Shown in pieces: positions 20,318 to 30,112 of a DNA stretch of 64,000 nt (positions are counted from its first letter, which is position 1; every line of letters starts with the position of its first letter). The stretch comes from Leptobrachium leishanense (lineage: Eukaryota > Chordata > Amphibia > Anura > Megophryidae): NCBI GenBank assembly GCA_009667805.1, contig CM019070.1:54483735-54547734 (forward strand), in the 5' to 3' direction. The notes below the pieces were generated by a model. The model ran no database searches and was not told the DNA's origin. It saw only the letters and a program-made list of their open reading frames with translations. The translations under genes and the position numbers were made by a program.

Positions 20318-20471
20318 TGCAAAAAAACAGGATGCACTTAGAGTCTTCAATAAAATACAAAAAACTTTAATGAATCATCATTTAAAAAATAGCCTGTGTA
20401 CTTTTAAATGATGATTCATTAAAGTTTTTTGTATTTTATTGATGACCCTAAGTGCATCCCATTTTTTTGCA
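20318..20471. repeat. Perfect-core palindrome
   Basis: Bases 20,318-20,387 and 20,402-20,471 are inverted copies with a 14-bp spacer. The inner 41 bp of each arm (ending ATGATGATTCATTAAAG on one strand) appears perfect; the outer part has small differences (GGATGCACTTAGAGTC against GACCCTAAGTGCATCC). It directly abuts the end of duplication copy B and shares the 'GTGCAAAAAAACA' block with it. Confidence 0.9.
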
Positions 20472-20827
20472 TTTCTATATATCTCCTTGGGATTATGCAC
20501 TGGGCATGACTGCTTTGTGGGCTGGCTGATTGCGGCAACTTATTGGGACTTATATATATATATCTCAACCATCTTTAGAAACCGAATAAAAAGCCTGGGG
20601 GACAGATGTGTAATTTTCACCTCAGGAAAGTTTAACAGTCCTCTTATTTCATAGTGAATTTCATTACCAATTTGCATTTCTAAAGAGGTGCAAACACACA
20701 TATTCAATGTGTTTTGCTTTCTTTTATTTACCTAGAAAAACTAATTTCTAAATTGCTGTGCTTCATTTATTACTTCACAATTAAGGTGAAATAGTAGGAA
20801 AATAAATCGAGTTTGAGCATTAAACGG

Positions 20828-21475
20828 TAGGCTTGTGCACCGATTTTTTTTTCGGTTCAGTTCGATTCGATTTTTTGGATTTTTAAACTTTTCGATTCGG
20901 CTCGTTTCGACCAATTTCTGTTTTGATTCGGTTCGGCTCGACTCGTTTTTCGTGTACATTTTTTTTTTGGAATTTCGACCATTCTTCGTATTTTCGTGTC
21001 ACTTAGCTCGTTTTTTGTATCGACTTTTCGTATTTTCGGAAAATTTTTGTTTTTCGGAATTGTGAATGGTTTCGAAATATCGACCATTTTTCGTATTTTC
21101 GTGTCACTTAGCTCGTTTTTTGTATCGACTTTTCGTATTTTCGGAAAATTTTTGTTTTTCGGAATTGTGAATGGTTTCGAAATATCGACCATTTTTGTAT
21201 TTTCGTGTCACTTAGCTCGTTTTTTGTATCGACGTTTCGTATTTTCAGAAATTTTCGTTTTTTCGGAACGTCTGTTTTCCTCGTTTCAAAGCAATAAATT
21301 TCGATTTGACACATTTCAAGTACATTCGAAAATTCCGAAAATATTTCGTTTCGGCTCGGAAAACTTTTCGGATCTGCCATTTTCGGATCTAAAAATTTTC
21401 GGAAAATCGGCCGCATCCGAAAACACGAATCGGGAAATTTCGTGAAAATTCCGAAACCCGAAACGCACATCCCTA
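20828..21475. mobile_element. hAT-type nonautonomous element with internal tandem repeat
   Basis: Starts TAGGCTTGTGC, ends GCACATCCCTA, flanked by the 8-bp direct repeat TTAAACGG at 20,820-20,827 and 21,476-21,483, the target length of hAT elements. The interior is full of TTCG words and contains nearly three tandem copies of a 105-bp unit (about 20,977-21,290; starts CGACCATT.TTCGTATTTTC). The open frames of 111-149 codons on both strands here are products of the stop-poor repeat, not genes. Confidence 0.85.
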
Positions 21476-21483
21476 TTAAACGG

Positions 21484-22321
21484 TTGATTATGACTTGAGT
21501 GCCGCTTGTTAAATTAAACTAGTACAAGGCCCATAGGTCACTACCAAAACAAAAAATAATTTTTGGAAAAATATCAACACAAATGTCTTTATGGTTGTAA
21601 AAGCACACAACCATAATCCTCCGGTTTAATAACTTGGCTCCAGGGCAAGAATACAGCCTTCACAGTACTTCCTGCCAGAAGGATGATAGAAGCTATCTCC
21701 CTGCATGCCTTGAAATAGGTTCTCAAACTATACGGTCAATTTTATTTCTATCGGCTGTTTTTTCTTTAAAAATTTGTCTGCTTGCGGCCAACAATTTTTC
21801 AGAAATATCGGTTGATTTTGTTGAAATTCAGCTGGAGCCGATATTCAAAAAATTACGCAGATCCGATTTATAGTTGGTCAGTAAACCGACCAAAAAAAGC
21901 ATATTTTCAGCTATCGTCATACAGATTTGTGCATTTAACCATGACTACTAGAAATAGACGCTGCTTTAAAAAGATTTCATTATTATTCCCTCTGTTTTTT
22001 TGCCTGAAAATCCATTTATCAACAACTTTTAGCATTTTAATTTTTTTCAGAAATTGGCACACTGATAAATTTGAATTGAATGGATGTTGCCAATATTCCA
22101 TTGAAAAGTATAGCCTTGAGAGCCAATATGAGATCTTAATATTTAACGAGAGTCGCAATGCTGGTAAACCTGCATTTGAATCACCCGAACCGAAAAATGG
22201 CTGAAAGTCTGCCATAAAAAGTCCCATTTCATCCATTGGACTGAATTCTATCAGATTTAATGCATAAGACAGTATCACTTAGCTACGTTCTTTTCTAAAC
22301 AGATCACACCGTTAAAACAGA
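21484..22321. other. Unassigned stretch
   Basis: No terminal repeats seen. Overlapping open frames of 120-140 codons on both strands (21,782-22,278) have no recognisable domain and are likely incidental. Confidence 0.45.
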
Positions 22322-22337
22322 GTATTCTCAAGCATTA

Positions 22338-23498
22338 GAAAGCAGGGAAAGGGTGAAGCGCCCACTGAAAACGAGTATCTCACCCACTCGCTATATATTG
22401 TGTACGGAGGTTTCTCTAAACACCTGGATAACTGAACAAGAGGATTACAACAAAGTGCTCAAAAGACCAGGGTCCATGAGAAAGTGAGAGAGACACACTG
22501 TATGTCCACAGACAGTTCTTATCTTCAAGCGAGAATCTTCGCTGTTATGTAGGTAAAAAGACATGCACTGCAGGAAAAAGCAGAAAGAAAGGGCCACAAT
22601 TGCGCAGTACATCAACACCCAATGGAGTAAAATTTTGTTCGTATTTGACTCACATTCTAGGGAGCCCACAACCGGCTCTCGGAAATATAGCAGGTAGGGA
22701 CTTGTACCAGGTGCCCGTGAACCCCTCGATCTGCTCCTTCGGGTCACCAAAAGTGGTACTGCAGAAAATAGACAAGGCCAGAAGAGAGCACCTCTTGGTG
22801 CGGTAAATCACAAATCGCCTTAATAGTTAAAAGAAGCCGAATTTGCACTCACAAACAATGAGCCTCTATTGGCTCTGTCATAACTTGCACAGGGAATCAT
22901 ACAGGAGTTCCCCAAACCTTCTTTTCTTTTTCAGGATCAAAAGGCAGGTAGCAATCAAAAATAGAATAAAAACATTTATTGTAAAAAAACCATATCTTCC
23001 AGGACGCGTTTCGCCATTAATGGCTTCCTCAGCTGGAGATTACAAAACTGTATTTGCTGCTGCCTTTTTATACAATGAGTGTCAGAGCATTAATGGAGTG
23101 ATTGAACCCTCAAAAATCAATTAAAATACAATTAAAACACAATTGCTATCAGCTGCATAGTGTGCAGCACCCGCCATTTTGCGCATGGTTATTCACCCTG
23201 GAACGCAGAAAAAAAGGGAAAAGAAAACTTTTCATTCATTTAATGATACGAGTGTTGCGCCCGCCATTTTGCGCATGCGCACTGGCCTTGCATCCCACCT
23301 GGGAACGCGGAACTGGATGATTACCACTACAAATCATCCTTTCTCATAAAAACAGCGTTAAAACAAAGCGGTTCCCTTAACCACCGCCAGGTGCCAAACG
23401 GGGGCACAGAAGGGAGACACAAAATACTGCAATACACATTTGTTCTGTGTCACATATATCTTAACCCTTAATAGGGATCAAGATATATAAATATATGG
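22338..23498 (-). mobile_element. 1.16-kb noncoding insert with 16-bp target duplication
   Basis: Flanked by exact direct repeats GTATTCTCAAGCATTA at 22,322-22,337 and 23,499-23,514, the kind of long duplication left by target-primed reverse transcription. No protein frame. On the minus strand it holds CTGAGGA-A-GCC..GGC-GAAAC at about 23,003-23,034, followed by an AATAAA-like box, the same order as in the palindromes at 17.6-20.3 kb. Orientation inferred from that box. Probably a retroposed noncoding repeat (Penelope-like or SINE-like). Confidence 0.65.
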
Positions 23499-23739
23499 GT
23501 ATTCTCAAGCATTATTTAACTTCACAAATATATTTTCATCAAAACAAAATACGTTCACAGTGGTGGCTGGTAACATGTTAAGATCAGGGCTGGATAAAGA
23601 TCTCTCTGGGCCTGGAGCTGAATATTTTGGTGGGCTTGTTTTGGAATTTAGTGAAATGAAAACATATTTTAAGTTATTTAATACTGCTGATATGGGTATA
23701 TCTAATCAGGCAGATACTGTGTGAGCAAATGTCCATTCA

Positions 23740-24620
23740 GATTTCAATCATTTACAGCGTGTAAATTTTTTTTTTACATTTTGCCTTCCAAACCTTTGTT
23801 GTTATATATTCTATAGGGCATTCTTGTTACTGCACTTTTCTGAGAAAGTACACAATTTTAATCAAAACTGAAAAAAAAAATTGAATTTTCGCTTGTGTTT
23901 TGGAGGATGGGGTTTTATGAATAAAATGACTATGTATAAAATACTTAACTTTCTCCCAGCATGGGAAATGAGATGGTGAGTAAGGGCAGTGGTATTGCTC
24001 ATTTTATACATGACAAATGGACAATGCCATAGTTTTGGAATGGAAAATAAAAAAAAGTGTTTTTATTAGTTTATTTATTTTTCTTCTTCTTTTAGAATTT
24101 ACATGGTTATGTTTGGTATCAATGAAAAGGCCAGACTCTGTCCTTTCCAATGATGCCTCACTTGACCTTGTGCAGAGTAATGATTGGAAACACAGGGTTC
24201 TAAAGTCCCCCCTCTGCTCCTTGCTGCAGTGCGGCGGTTTAGGATTGTGATGGAACAAAGCATAATAACGGATTGTGCCATCGCCTCCACACATGTTGGT
24301 GACATGAGAAATGAGATGGTGCATTAGTGCAGCATCATTGTTCACTTTATAATTGAAATGTGAAGAATATTGCTATGTTAGAAAGAAAAATATATATTAT
24401 TTATTTTTATTGTTAATTAAAACCTGGTCACGTTTGGTATGATTGGAAAGGCCATGCTCTGGCCTTTGCAGTGATACATCACATTACCCTGTAGCTGCTA
24501 TAGGGTCAGAGATACGGGGATCCAAATGCCCATCAATGCAGCCATAGTTTTCCTTACTCTGGGCCTATTATGGAGGCATGGGCTTGGAGCCGCTACTCCA
24601 TCAGCCCCTATGTTAATCCG
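23740..24620 (+). mobile_element. Decayed copy of the TTAA hairpin element (C)
   Basis: Shares in order the blocks 'TTTACAGCGTGTAAA', 'GCATCATTGTTCACTTTATA', 'TTTGGTAT.ATTGGAAAGGCC' and 'ATGCTCTGGCC' with copy A. Part is duplicated (24,105-24,150 resembles 24,425-24,470). Hairpin arms are largely lost. Boundaries are uncertain. Confidence 0.6.
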
Positions 24621-25006
24621 GCCCTGGTTAAGATGGTGGGGTAATTTAATTTTCTACAGGTCTATCTTTTGCCTTTATATAATAGTAAGCTACAAAACAC
24701 ACTTTTTATAAACGAGGATATAATGACTAATTTTCTAAATCAGTAGGTTACAAAGTGAAACGCAATCCAATATAATTTGCTCCTCTTGGTCAACTCCTGA
24801 TGAAGAATAAATATGATCAGACTGATTTGGTTAGATTGTATTTTGGTTTTGTCGGTTCAGAATTTTGAATAGCCAAATTTGAATATGGACCGAACCAAAA
24901 TGCACATATATATAATTTTTACCTTTTGTAATTGTTATTTGCAACTTTTTAGTGGGGTGCTGCCCCATGTGCCCCTATGGATGAGCCTCTATTTATCACA
25001 AACTAA

Positions 25007-25208
25007 CAGGGTTATTCAGAGAGCGTGAAAAGTAGGAGAATGACTGGAGAATTATTGGAGAATGAAAAATTCTAGATCAAAATAGCCAAACCAGAAAAAT
25101 TCTCCCATTCATCTCACTTTCCAAATCGGCTATTTTGACCTAGAATTTTTCATTCTCCAATAATTCTCCAGTCATTCTCCTACTTTTCACGCTCTCTGAA
25201 TAACCCTG
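25007..25208. mobile_element. 202-bp fully palindromic Harbinger-like MITE
   Basis: CAGGGTTATTCAGAGAGCGT at the left is repeated inverted at the right end. The arms (about 90 bp) are essentially perfect, with a spacer of about 20 bp around 25,097-25,117. Flanked by TAA at 25,004-25,006 and 25,209-25,211. Shares only its terminal CAGGGTTAT with the larger MITEs at 27,517 and 50,370. Confidence 0.85.
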
Positions 25209-25211
25209 TAA

Positions 25212-25640
25212 GTATTTATGAACCTCATTGTTTTTTCCTTTTCAGAATGAACTGCCGGTGCACTAATCTTCTGTTTTACCTATAACGTGTGAATATAGTC
25301 TCTCTAGTGTAATCTAATATAAATACTTGAAATCTGGTTCCTGAACGGATCACTTATCACCTCCATGGTGACGTTCTATTCATGCAATCAGGCCTTTCTG
25401 GAAGTCCTGTGACTTTATATGTTGTATATTGGGTACCTATGTGATAATGTAACCATAACTCCTAATTTTAGTAGAGAAGATAAATACTCATCAATATTCC
25501 CAAAGGCTATGTTCAATAAATGCACATAATTAACATTTACCAGTTGGGCCACCACACATTAGTTAATTGAAGAAATCTCTATGATAAAGATGGAGCTGTA
25601 GGGACCCAAGTGGCCAAAATCAGATAAACCAAATCAAGAA
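25212..25640. other. Unassigned stretch
   Basis: AT-rich sequence without clear repeat structure or coding frame. Confidence 0.5.
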
Positions 25641-25730
25641 AAGGTTCCAGACGCTCCAACAAAATATCAATCTTTTATTTATGGAGTTTCAAGTAATGGT
25701 AAAAAGGATCTTTCTCAAACGCTTGATATT
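25641..25730 (-). repeat. Repeat end with AATAAA and GGAGTGCC-like blocks, left
   Basis: On the minus strand reads CTCCATAAATAAAAG then a TTTTGTTGGAGCGTCTGGAACC block, the inverse partner of 30,077-30,112. It resembles the segment that follows the hammerhead-like box in the palindromes (GAATAAAAG..GGAGTGCC). Confidence 0.55.
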
Positions 25731-25877
25731 AACATGTATGGTGAGCTGAGAATGGATGTTGTGCCAGACGAGGTTCATTTCCTGAACAGTTTTTTCACAG
25801 GCAACTTGTGAACAAAGGTTATGATGGAGTAAAAAGATGGACTAAATAGGTGGATTTTTTCAAAAGTCCATTGGTCA

Positions 25878-26195
25878 TTGGCTAGCAATGAGGTTTCTGA
25901 GATTAAGGAAGATTTTTGTGTTCTTGGAGGTGAAATACAGCAGATTGTGTCCACTGTGTCATTCTCTGAAGTTTTGCCTGTGCATAACATTCAAGATAGG
26001 CAGATGCGCAATAGGGAATTCAATTTGTGGCTTCGGGAATGGTGTCGGGAGCAAGGATTTGGCTTTGTGTCCCATGATAGCTCTAATTGGAGCAGAAAGG
26101 AACTGTATAAAAAAGATGGTTTGCATCTTACTCATAGGGGAACATATGTTCTCAGTGAGAAGTTCAAAGGTTTCACAAAGGAATATTTAAACTAG
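25878..26195 (+). pseudogene. CR1 ORF1, C-terminal esterase part
   Basis: The frame encodes 'LWLREWCREQGFGFVSHD' and ends '..KKDGLHLTHRGTYVLSEKF', the C-terminal block of the SGNH-type esterase found in CR1 ORF1, including the Asp-x-x-His (DGLH) pair. The N-terminal part with the catalytic Ser is absent because the element is 5'-truncated. ORF1 proteins of this group bind RNA and assist retrotransposition. Confidence 0.8.
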
Positions 26196-26258
26196 GAGGG
26201 GGGGGACAAAAGGGTAAAAAACAATCTGCCCGATTGTCCCCCAAAACTAAATCGGAGG

Positions 26259-27516
26259 GTGCAAGCAACATGCGAGGTAAAAAATGACAAGCTCAGAGTC
26301 GTGTCTATAAATGCTCGCAGTTTAGTCAATAAAATCAATGAACTGGAGGCACTGATGGCAGCTGAAAAAGTAGATTTAGTGGCGGTTACTGAGACATGGT
26401 TCAGTGAGAAAAATAACTGGGACATAACAATACCGGGGTACTCTTTATATAGAAAAGACAGAGAAGGTAGGAAAGGAGGAGGAGTGGCCCTGTATGTGAA
26501 AAACAACATAAAAACGAACCAAATAAAAGTGAGCGAGGTGAACATAGAGTCAGTTTGGGTTACGCTAAAATTTGGCAATCATACAGTAGCTCGTGTAGGT
26601 GTGATCTATAGACCCCCTGGACAAGTAGAAGAGCTAGATAATCTGCTGTTTGAGGAAATAGCCAAAATGGCAATGAAGGGGGAAGTTATTATTATGGGGG
26701 ACTTTAATCTTCCTGATGTGAACTGGAAAACCAAAATAGCTGGGTGCACCAGGAGTACAAATATTCTAAACTCCTTACTGGGATTATCTCTAACACAAGT
26801 AGTTGAGGAGCCGACCCGTAAAGAGGCCATATTGGATTTAATACTCACAAATGGAGGTTTGGTATCGGACGTTGTTGTAGGTGAAATTTGGGATCTAGTG
26901 ATCACCAGTCAGTGTGGTTTAATATAAGAACAGGGATGGAGCCGCACCACACAAAAACAAAAGTTTTAGACTTTAAAAAAACAGATTTTTCTAAAATGAG
27001 ATTTTGTGTGAAGGAGTCATTATCAGACTGGAGGAGTTTAAAGGGAGTCCAGGAGAAATGGGATTATTTAAAGGAATCATTATTGAAGGCCACAGGAAAT
27101 TGCATTCGGCTTGTTAGCAAAAACAAAAAAGGGAAGAAACCACTGTGGTACTCTGCAGAAGTGGCCAAAATAGTGAAGAACAAAAAGATAGCATTCAATA
27201 ATTATAAAAAAACTCAGAGTGAAGAAGATAGGCAAACCTATAAAATTAGGCAGACTGCGGCAAAGCAATTTATAAGAGCGTCCAAAGCACACGCAGAAGA
27301 GAAAATAGCTCAGTCAGTAAAAAAGGGGGACAAAACATTTTTTAGATACATAAACGAGAAAAGAAAAGTAAAACAAGGATTAGTTAGATTAAAAACAAAG
27401 GAAGGAAGGTATGTAGAAGAGGATAAAAGTCTCGCTGACTGCCTCAATGAATATTTTTGTTCAGTTTTTGCAGAAGAAAAAGAAGGAAAGGGACCTCAGT
27501 TAGGAGAGAACACTAA
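26259..27516 (+). pseudogene. CR1 ORF2, endonuclease part
   Basis: AP-endonuclease-like domain that nicks the target: 'SINARSLVNKINEL', 'AVTETWFS' (catalytic Glu), 'MGDFNLPDVNW' (Asp/Asn) and, after a frameshift at about 26,900, 'GSSDHQSVWF' with the catalytic SDH. The following linker (26,930-27,510) is rich in Lys. The frame stops inside the MITE at 27,517. The last codons before the MITE read 'GPQLGEN'. Confidence 0.88.
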
Positions 27517-28416
27517 CAGGGTTATCCAAAGAGATTCGAAAAGTCACCGCACGTTCGGTGACTTTTCATTCTCTTCAATTCGGTTCCTTTTGCCGATTGC
27601 ATTTCGGTGACCCTGCGGTGTATTCAGCAAACACCACAGGGTCCCCGAATTGCAGGGAAAAGCTGCCGCAAACCTGACGAAAACTAACCGAATGCACGCT
27701 GAAAACAAGCAAAAACATCTGGATTAACCTTCGAAAAACCCGAACAGGAGCCGAAAAGGAGCCGAATCACACAGAGCCGAAGCAGCTGTGACGTAGAGGA
27801 GGCAGTGAATAAATTAGAAAAACCATTTGTATGAATCTGGGAAAAAGAAACGCTGTTTGCAAAGAAACTACTGAGCGAAAATGTCTGAAATTTTCACAGG
27901 AGGTCCAGGGAATGATAATAAAGAGGGCTGTTACAAAAAAAATAAGTAAACTGAAAAAAAAAAATCAAAAAAAATCGGACTTTTGAAAAAAAAAAAAAAT
28001 CTGAAAAATGCTTAAAGTATCCTAAAAAAATCTATAAATAAAGAGACTTTTTGCTGCAGAATTTTATAATGAACGGTTTATTAGATATTGAATTAAAACG
28101 GGAATATTTTTAACATTGAAGCCTATGGGATTCTCCTGAATAAATTTGCCGAATTAAACCACCGAATGGCAGGGCATTAGGGGAACCTTTCACTGCTGGT
28201 TTGTGTTCTCTGAATAGCCGAAGCAGTGCTTTTTCATGGGGTTTTCACTGCCCTCGAACAGGGACCGAACAGGCACCGTATGTTCAGGCAATTCGCCAGG
28301 ATTTGGCGAACTGCCTGCTCTCTGGCTAGCCGAATGTCCAGGAAAGGTAACCGAACACTGATTTTCAGCATTCGGTTACCTTTCTCAAGCAATTCGGATC
28401 TCTTTGGATAACCCTG
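27517..28416. mobile_element. 900-bp Harbinger-like MITE inside the CR1
   Basis: CAGGGTTATCCAAAGAGATT at the left is inverted at the right end (ATCTCTTTGGATAACCCTG). Flanked by TAA at 27,514-27,516 and 28,417-28,419. No coding frame; A-rich middle part near 27,940-28,010. A near relative is at 50,370-51,263. MITE plus duplication is 903 bp, so the CR1 frames on the two sides happen to stay in register. Confidence 0.88.
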
Positions 28417-28419
28417 TAA

Positions 28420-29913
28420 AGAGACATTTACATATGAGTTTACAGAGGAGGAGGTTCTACAGCAGCTGTCTAAAGTAAAGACAAATAAGTCAATGGGGCC
28501 TGATGGGATCTACCCTAAATTATTAAAAGAGCTCAGTGATGTAATAGCAAAACCGTTAACAGATTTATTTAACCAATCCTTGTTAACGGGAGTCGTCCCA
28601 GAAGACTGGAAATTAGCAAATGTTGTGCCCATTTACAAGAAGGGTAGTAGGGAGGAATCGGGGAACTATAGGCCAGTTAGTCTTACGTCAGTAGTGGGGA
28701 AATTAATGGAAACCATGTTAAAGGAAAGGATTGTTGAACATCTAAAAACACATAGATTACAGGATCAGAAACAACATGGGTTTACCTCAGGGAAATCATG
28801 CCAAACTAATCTTATTTATTTTTTTGATTGGGTAACAAAAATAATAGACACAGGTGGTGCAGTAGACATTGCTTATTTAGATTTCAGTAAGGCTTTTGAT
28901 ACTGTTCCGCATAGAAGACTTATCAATAAATTGCAATCTTTGAGCTTGGATTCCAATATTGTTGAATGGATTAGGCAGTGGCTGAGTGACAGGCAACAGA
29001 GGGTTGTGGTAAATGGAGTTTATTCGGCGCAAGGTCTTGTTACCAGTGGGGTACCTCAGGGGTCAGTACTTGGAGCAGAGGGTATTAATGGAAAAGTATG
29101 TCTTTTTGCTGATGACACAAAGATTTGCAACAGGGTTGACGTTCCTGGAGGGATCAGCCAAATGACAAATGATTTAGGTAAACTAAAAAAATGGTCGGAG
29201 TTGTGGCAAGTGTGTTTTAATGTGGATAAGTGCAAGATAATGCACCTGGGACGTAAAAACCCAAGGGCTGAATATAGAATATTTGATACAGTCCTAACCT
29301 CAACATCTGAGGGTTGGGATTTAGGGGTTATTATTCAGAGGATCTAAGGGTAAGTAGTCAATGTAATAGAGCGGCAGGAAATGCTAGCAGAATGCTTGGT
29401 TGTGTAGGGAGAGGTATTAGCAGTAGGAAAAGGGAAGTGCTCATGCCACTGTACAGAGCACTGGTGAGACCTCACTTGGAGTACTGTGTGCAGTACTGGA
29501 GACCGTATCTCCAGAAGGATATAGACATCGCAGAGAGAGTTCAGAGAAGGGCTACTAAAATGGTGTACGGCTTGAAGGAGAAAAGTTACCAGGAAAGGCT
29601 TAATGATCTTAACATGTACAGCTTGGAAAAAAGACGAGACAGAGGAGATATGATAGAAACATTTAAATACGTAAAGGGAATCCACAAGGTAGAGGAAGGG
29701 AGTATATTTAAAAGGAAACAAAGTAGCAAAACAAGAGGACATAGTCTTAGATTAGAGGGGCAAAGGTTTAAAAGTAACATCAGGAAGCATTATTTTACTG
29801 AGAGGGTGGTGGATACATGGAACAGCCTTCCAGTAGAAGTGGTAGAGGCCAAAACAGTAATAGAATTTAAGCAGGCATGGGATAGGCATAAGGCTATCCT
29901 CAACGAAAGATAA
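28420..29913 (+). pseudogene. CR1 ORF2, reverse transcriptase part
   Basis: Reverse transcriptase motifs in order: 'KTNKSMGPDGI', 'NYRPVSLTSVVGKLME', 'AYLDFSKAFDTVPH' (first catalytic Asp), '[10 protein letters not shown]' and 'LFADDTKI' (catalytic ADD). About a dozen residues normally present between GSVLG and the ADD motif are missing, a small in-frame deletion at about 29,072. A frameshift at about 29,330 separates it from the C-terminal segment '..LYRALVRPHLEYCVQYWRPY' to the stop at 29,911. Nonfunctional. Confidence 0.9.
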
Positions 29914-30049
29914 ATCCAGGTAAAGTATCCATGTAATTGGGCAGACTAGATGGGCCGAAAGGTTCTTATCTGCCGACATTTTTCTATGTTTCTATAACTG
30001 TGAGCATCCCAAATAAAATTTAAATTGAAAAATTACAATTAAAAAAAGT

Positions 30050-30112
30050 CTTTTTGGGACTGAAATGTTTCATGAAATTCCATAAATAAAGTCCAAAATT
30101 TTGTTGGAGTGC
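30050..30112 (+). repeat. Repeat end with AATAAA and GGAGTGCC blocks, right
   Basis: Reads GACTGAAATGTTTCATGAAA then CCATAAATAAAG and TTTTGTTGGAGTGCCTGGTACC, the inverse of 25,641-25,700. CR1 was therefore inserted between two inverted ends of another repeat. It resembles the tail of the palindrome family at 18,348-18,410. Confidence 0.55.

Larger units (their letters stand above)
18469..20342. repeat. Tandem duplication, copy B (empty site)
   Basis: Second direct copy, about 1.87 kb, colinear with copy A apart from the missing TTAA element at 18,774-18,777 and a longer TA run at 20,286-20,310. The LINE frame in this copy carries one extra T at about 18,886, which shifts it. Confidence 0.9.
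25862..29994 (+). mobile_element. CR1 LINE, 5'-truncated, split by a MITE
   Basis: Contains in order the end of ORF1 (esterase), the ORF2 endonuclease, reverse transcriptase and C-terminal region, then a 3' UTR ending GTATCCATGTAATTGGGCAG .. TTTCTATGTTTCTATA, the characteristic CR1 end with a short repeat. A 900-bp Harbinger-like MITE sits at 27,517-28,416. Frameshifts near 26,900 and 29,330 and a deletion within reverse transcriptase make it nonfunctional. Confidence 0.9.

Noticed and set aside
20857..21470. Open frames of 111-149 codons on both strands
   Set aside because: They follow the 105-bp tandem array of a hAT-type element and are low-complexity products of the same repeat.
21782..22278. 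Overlapping plus and minus frames of 120-140 codons
   Set aside because: No recognisable motif, both strands open, no splice-site or promoter support. Left as unassigned.
27940..28010. A-rich run as a poly(A) tail of a retroposed gene
   Set aside because: It lies within a TAA-flanked MITE and recurs in its relative at 50.8 kb, so it is part of the element.
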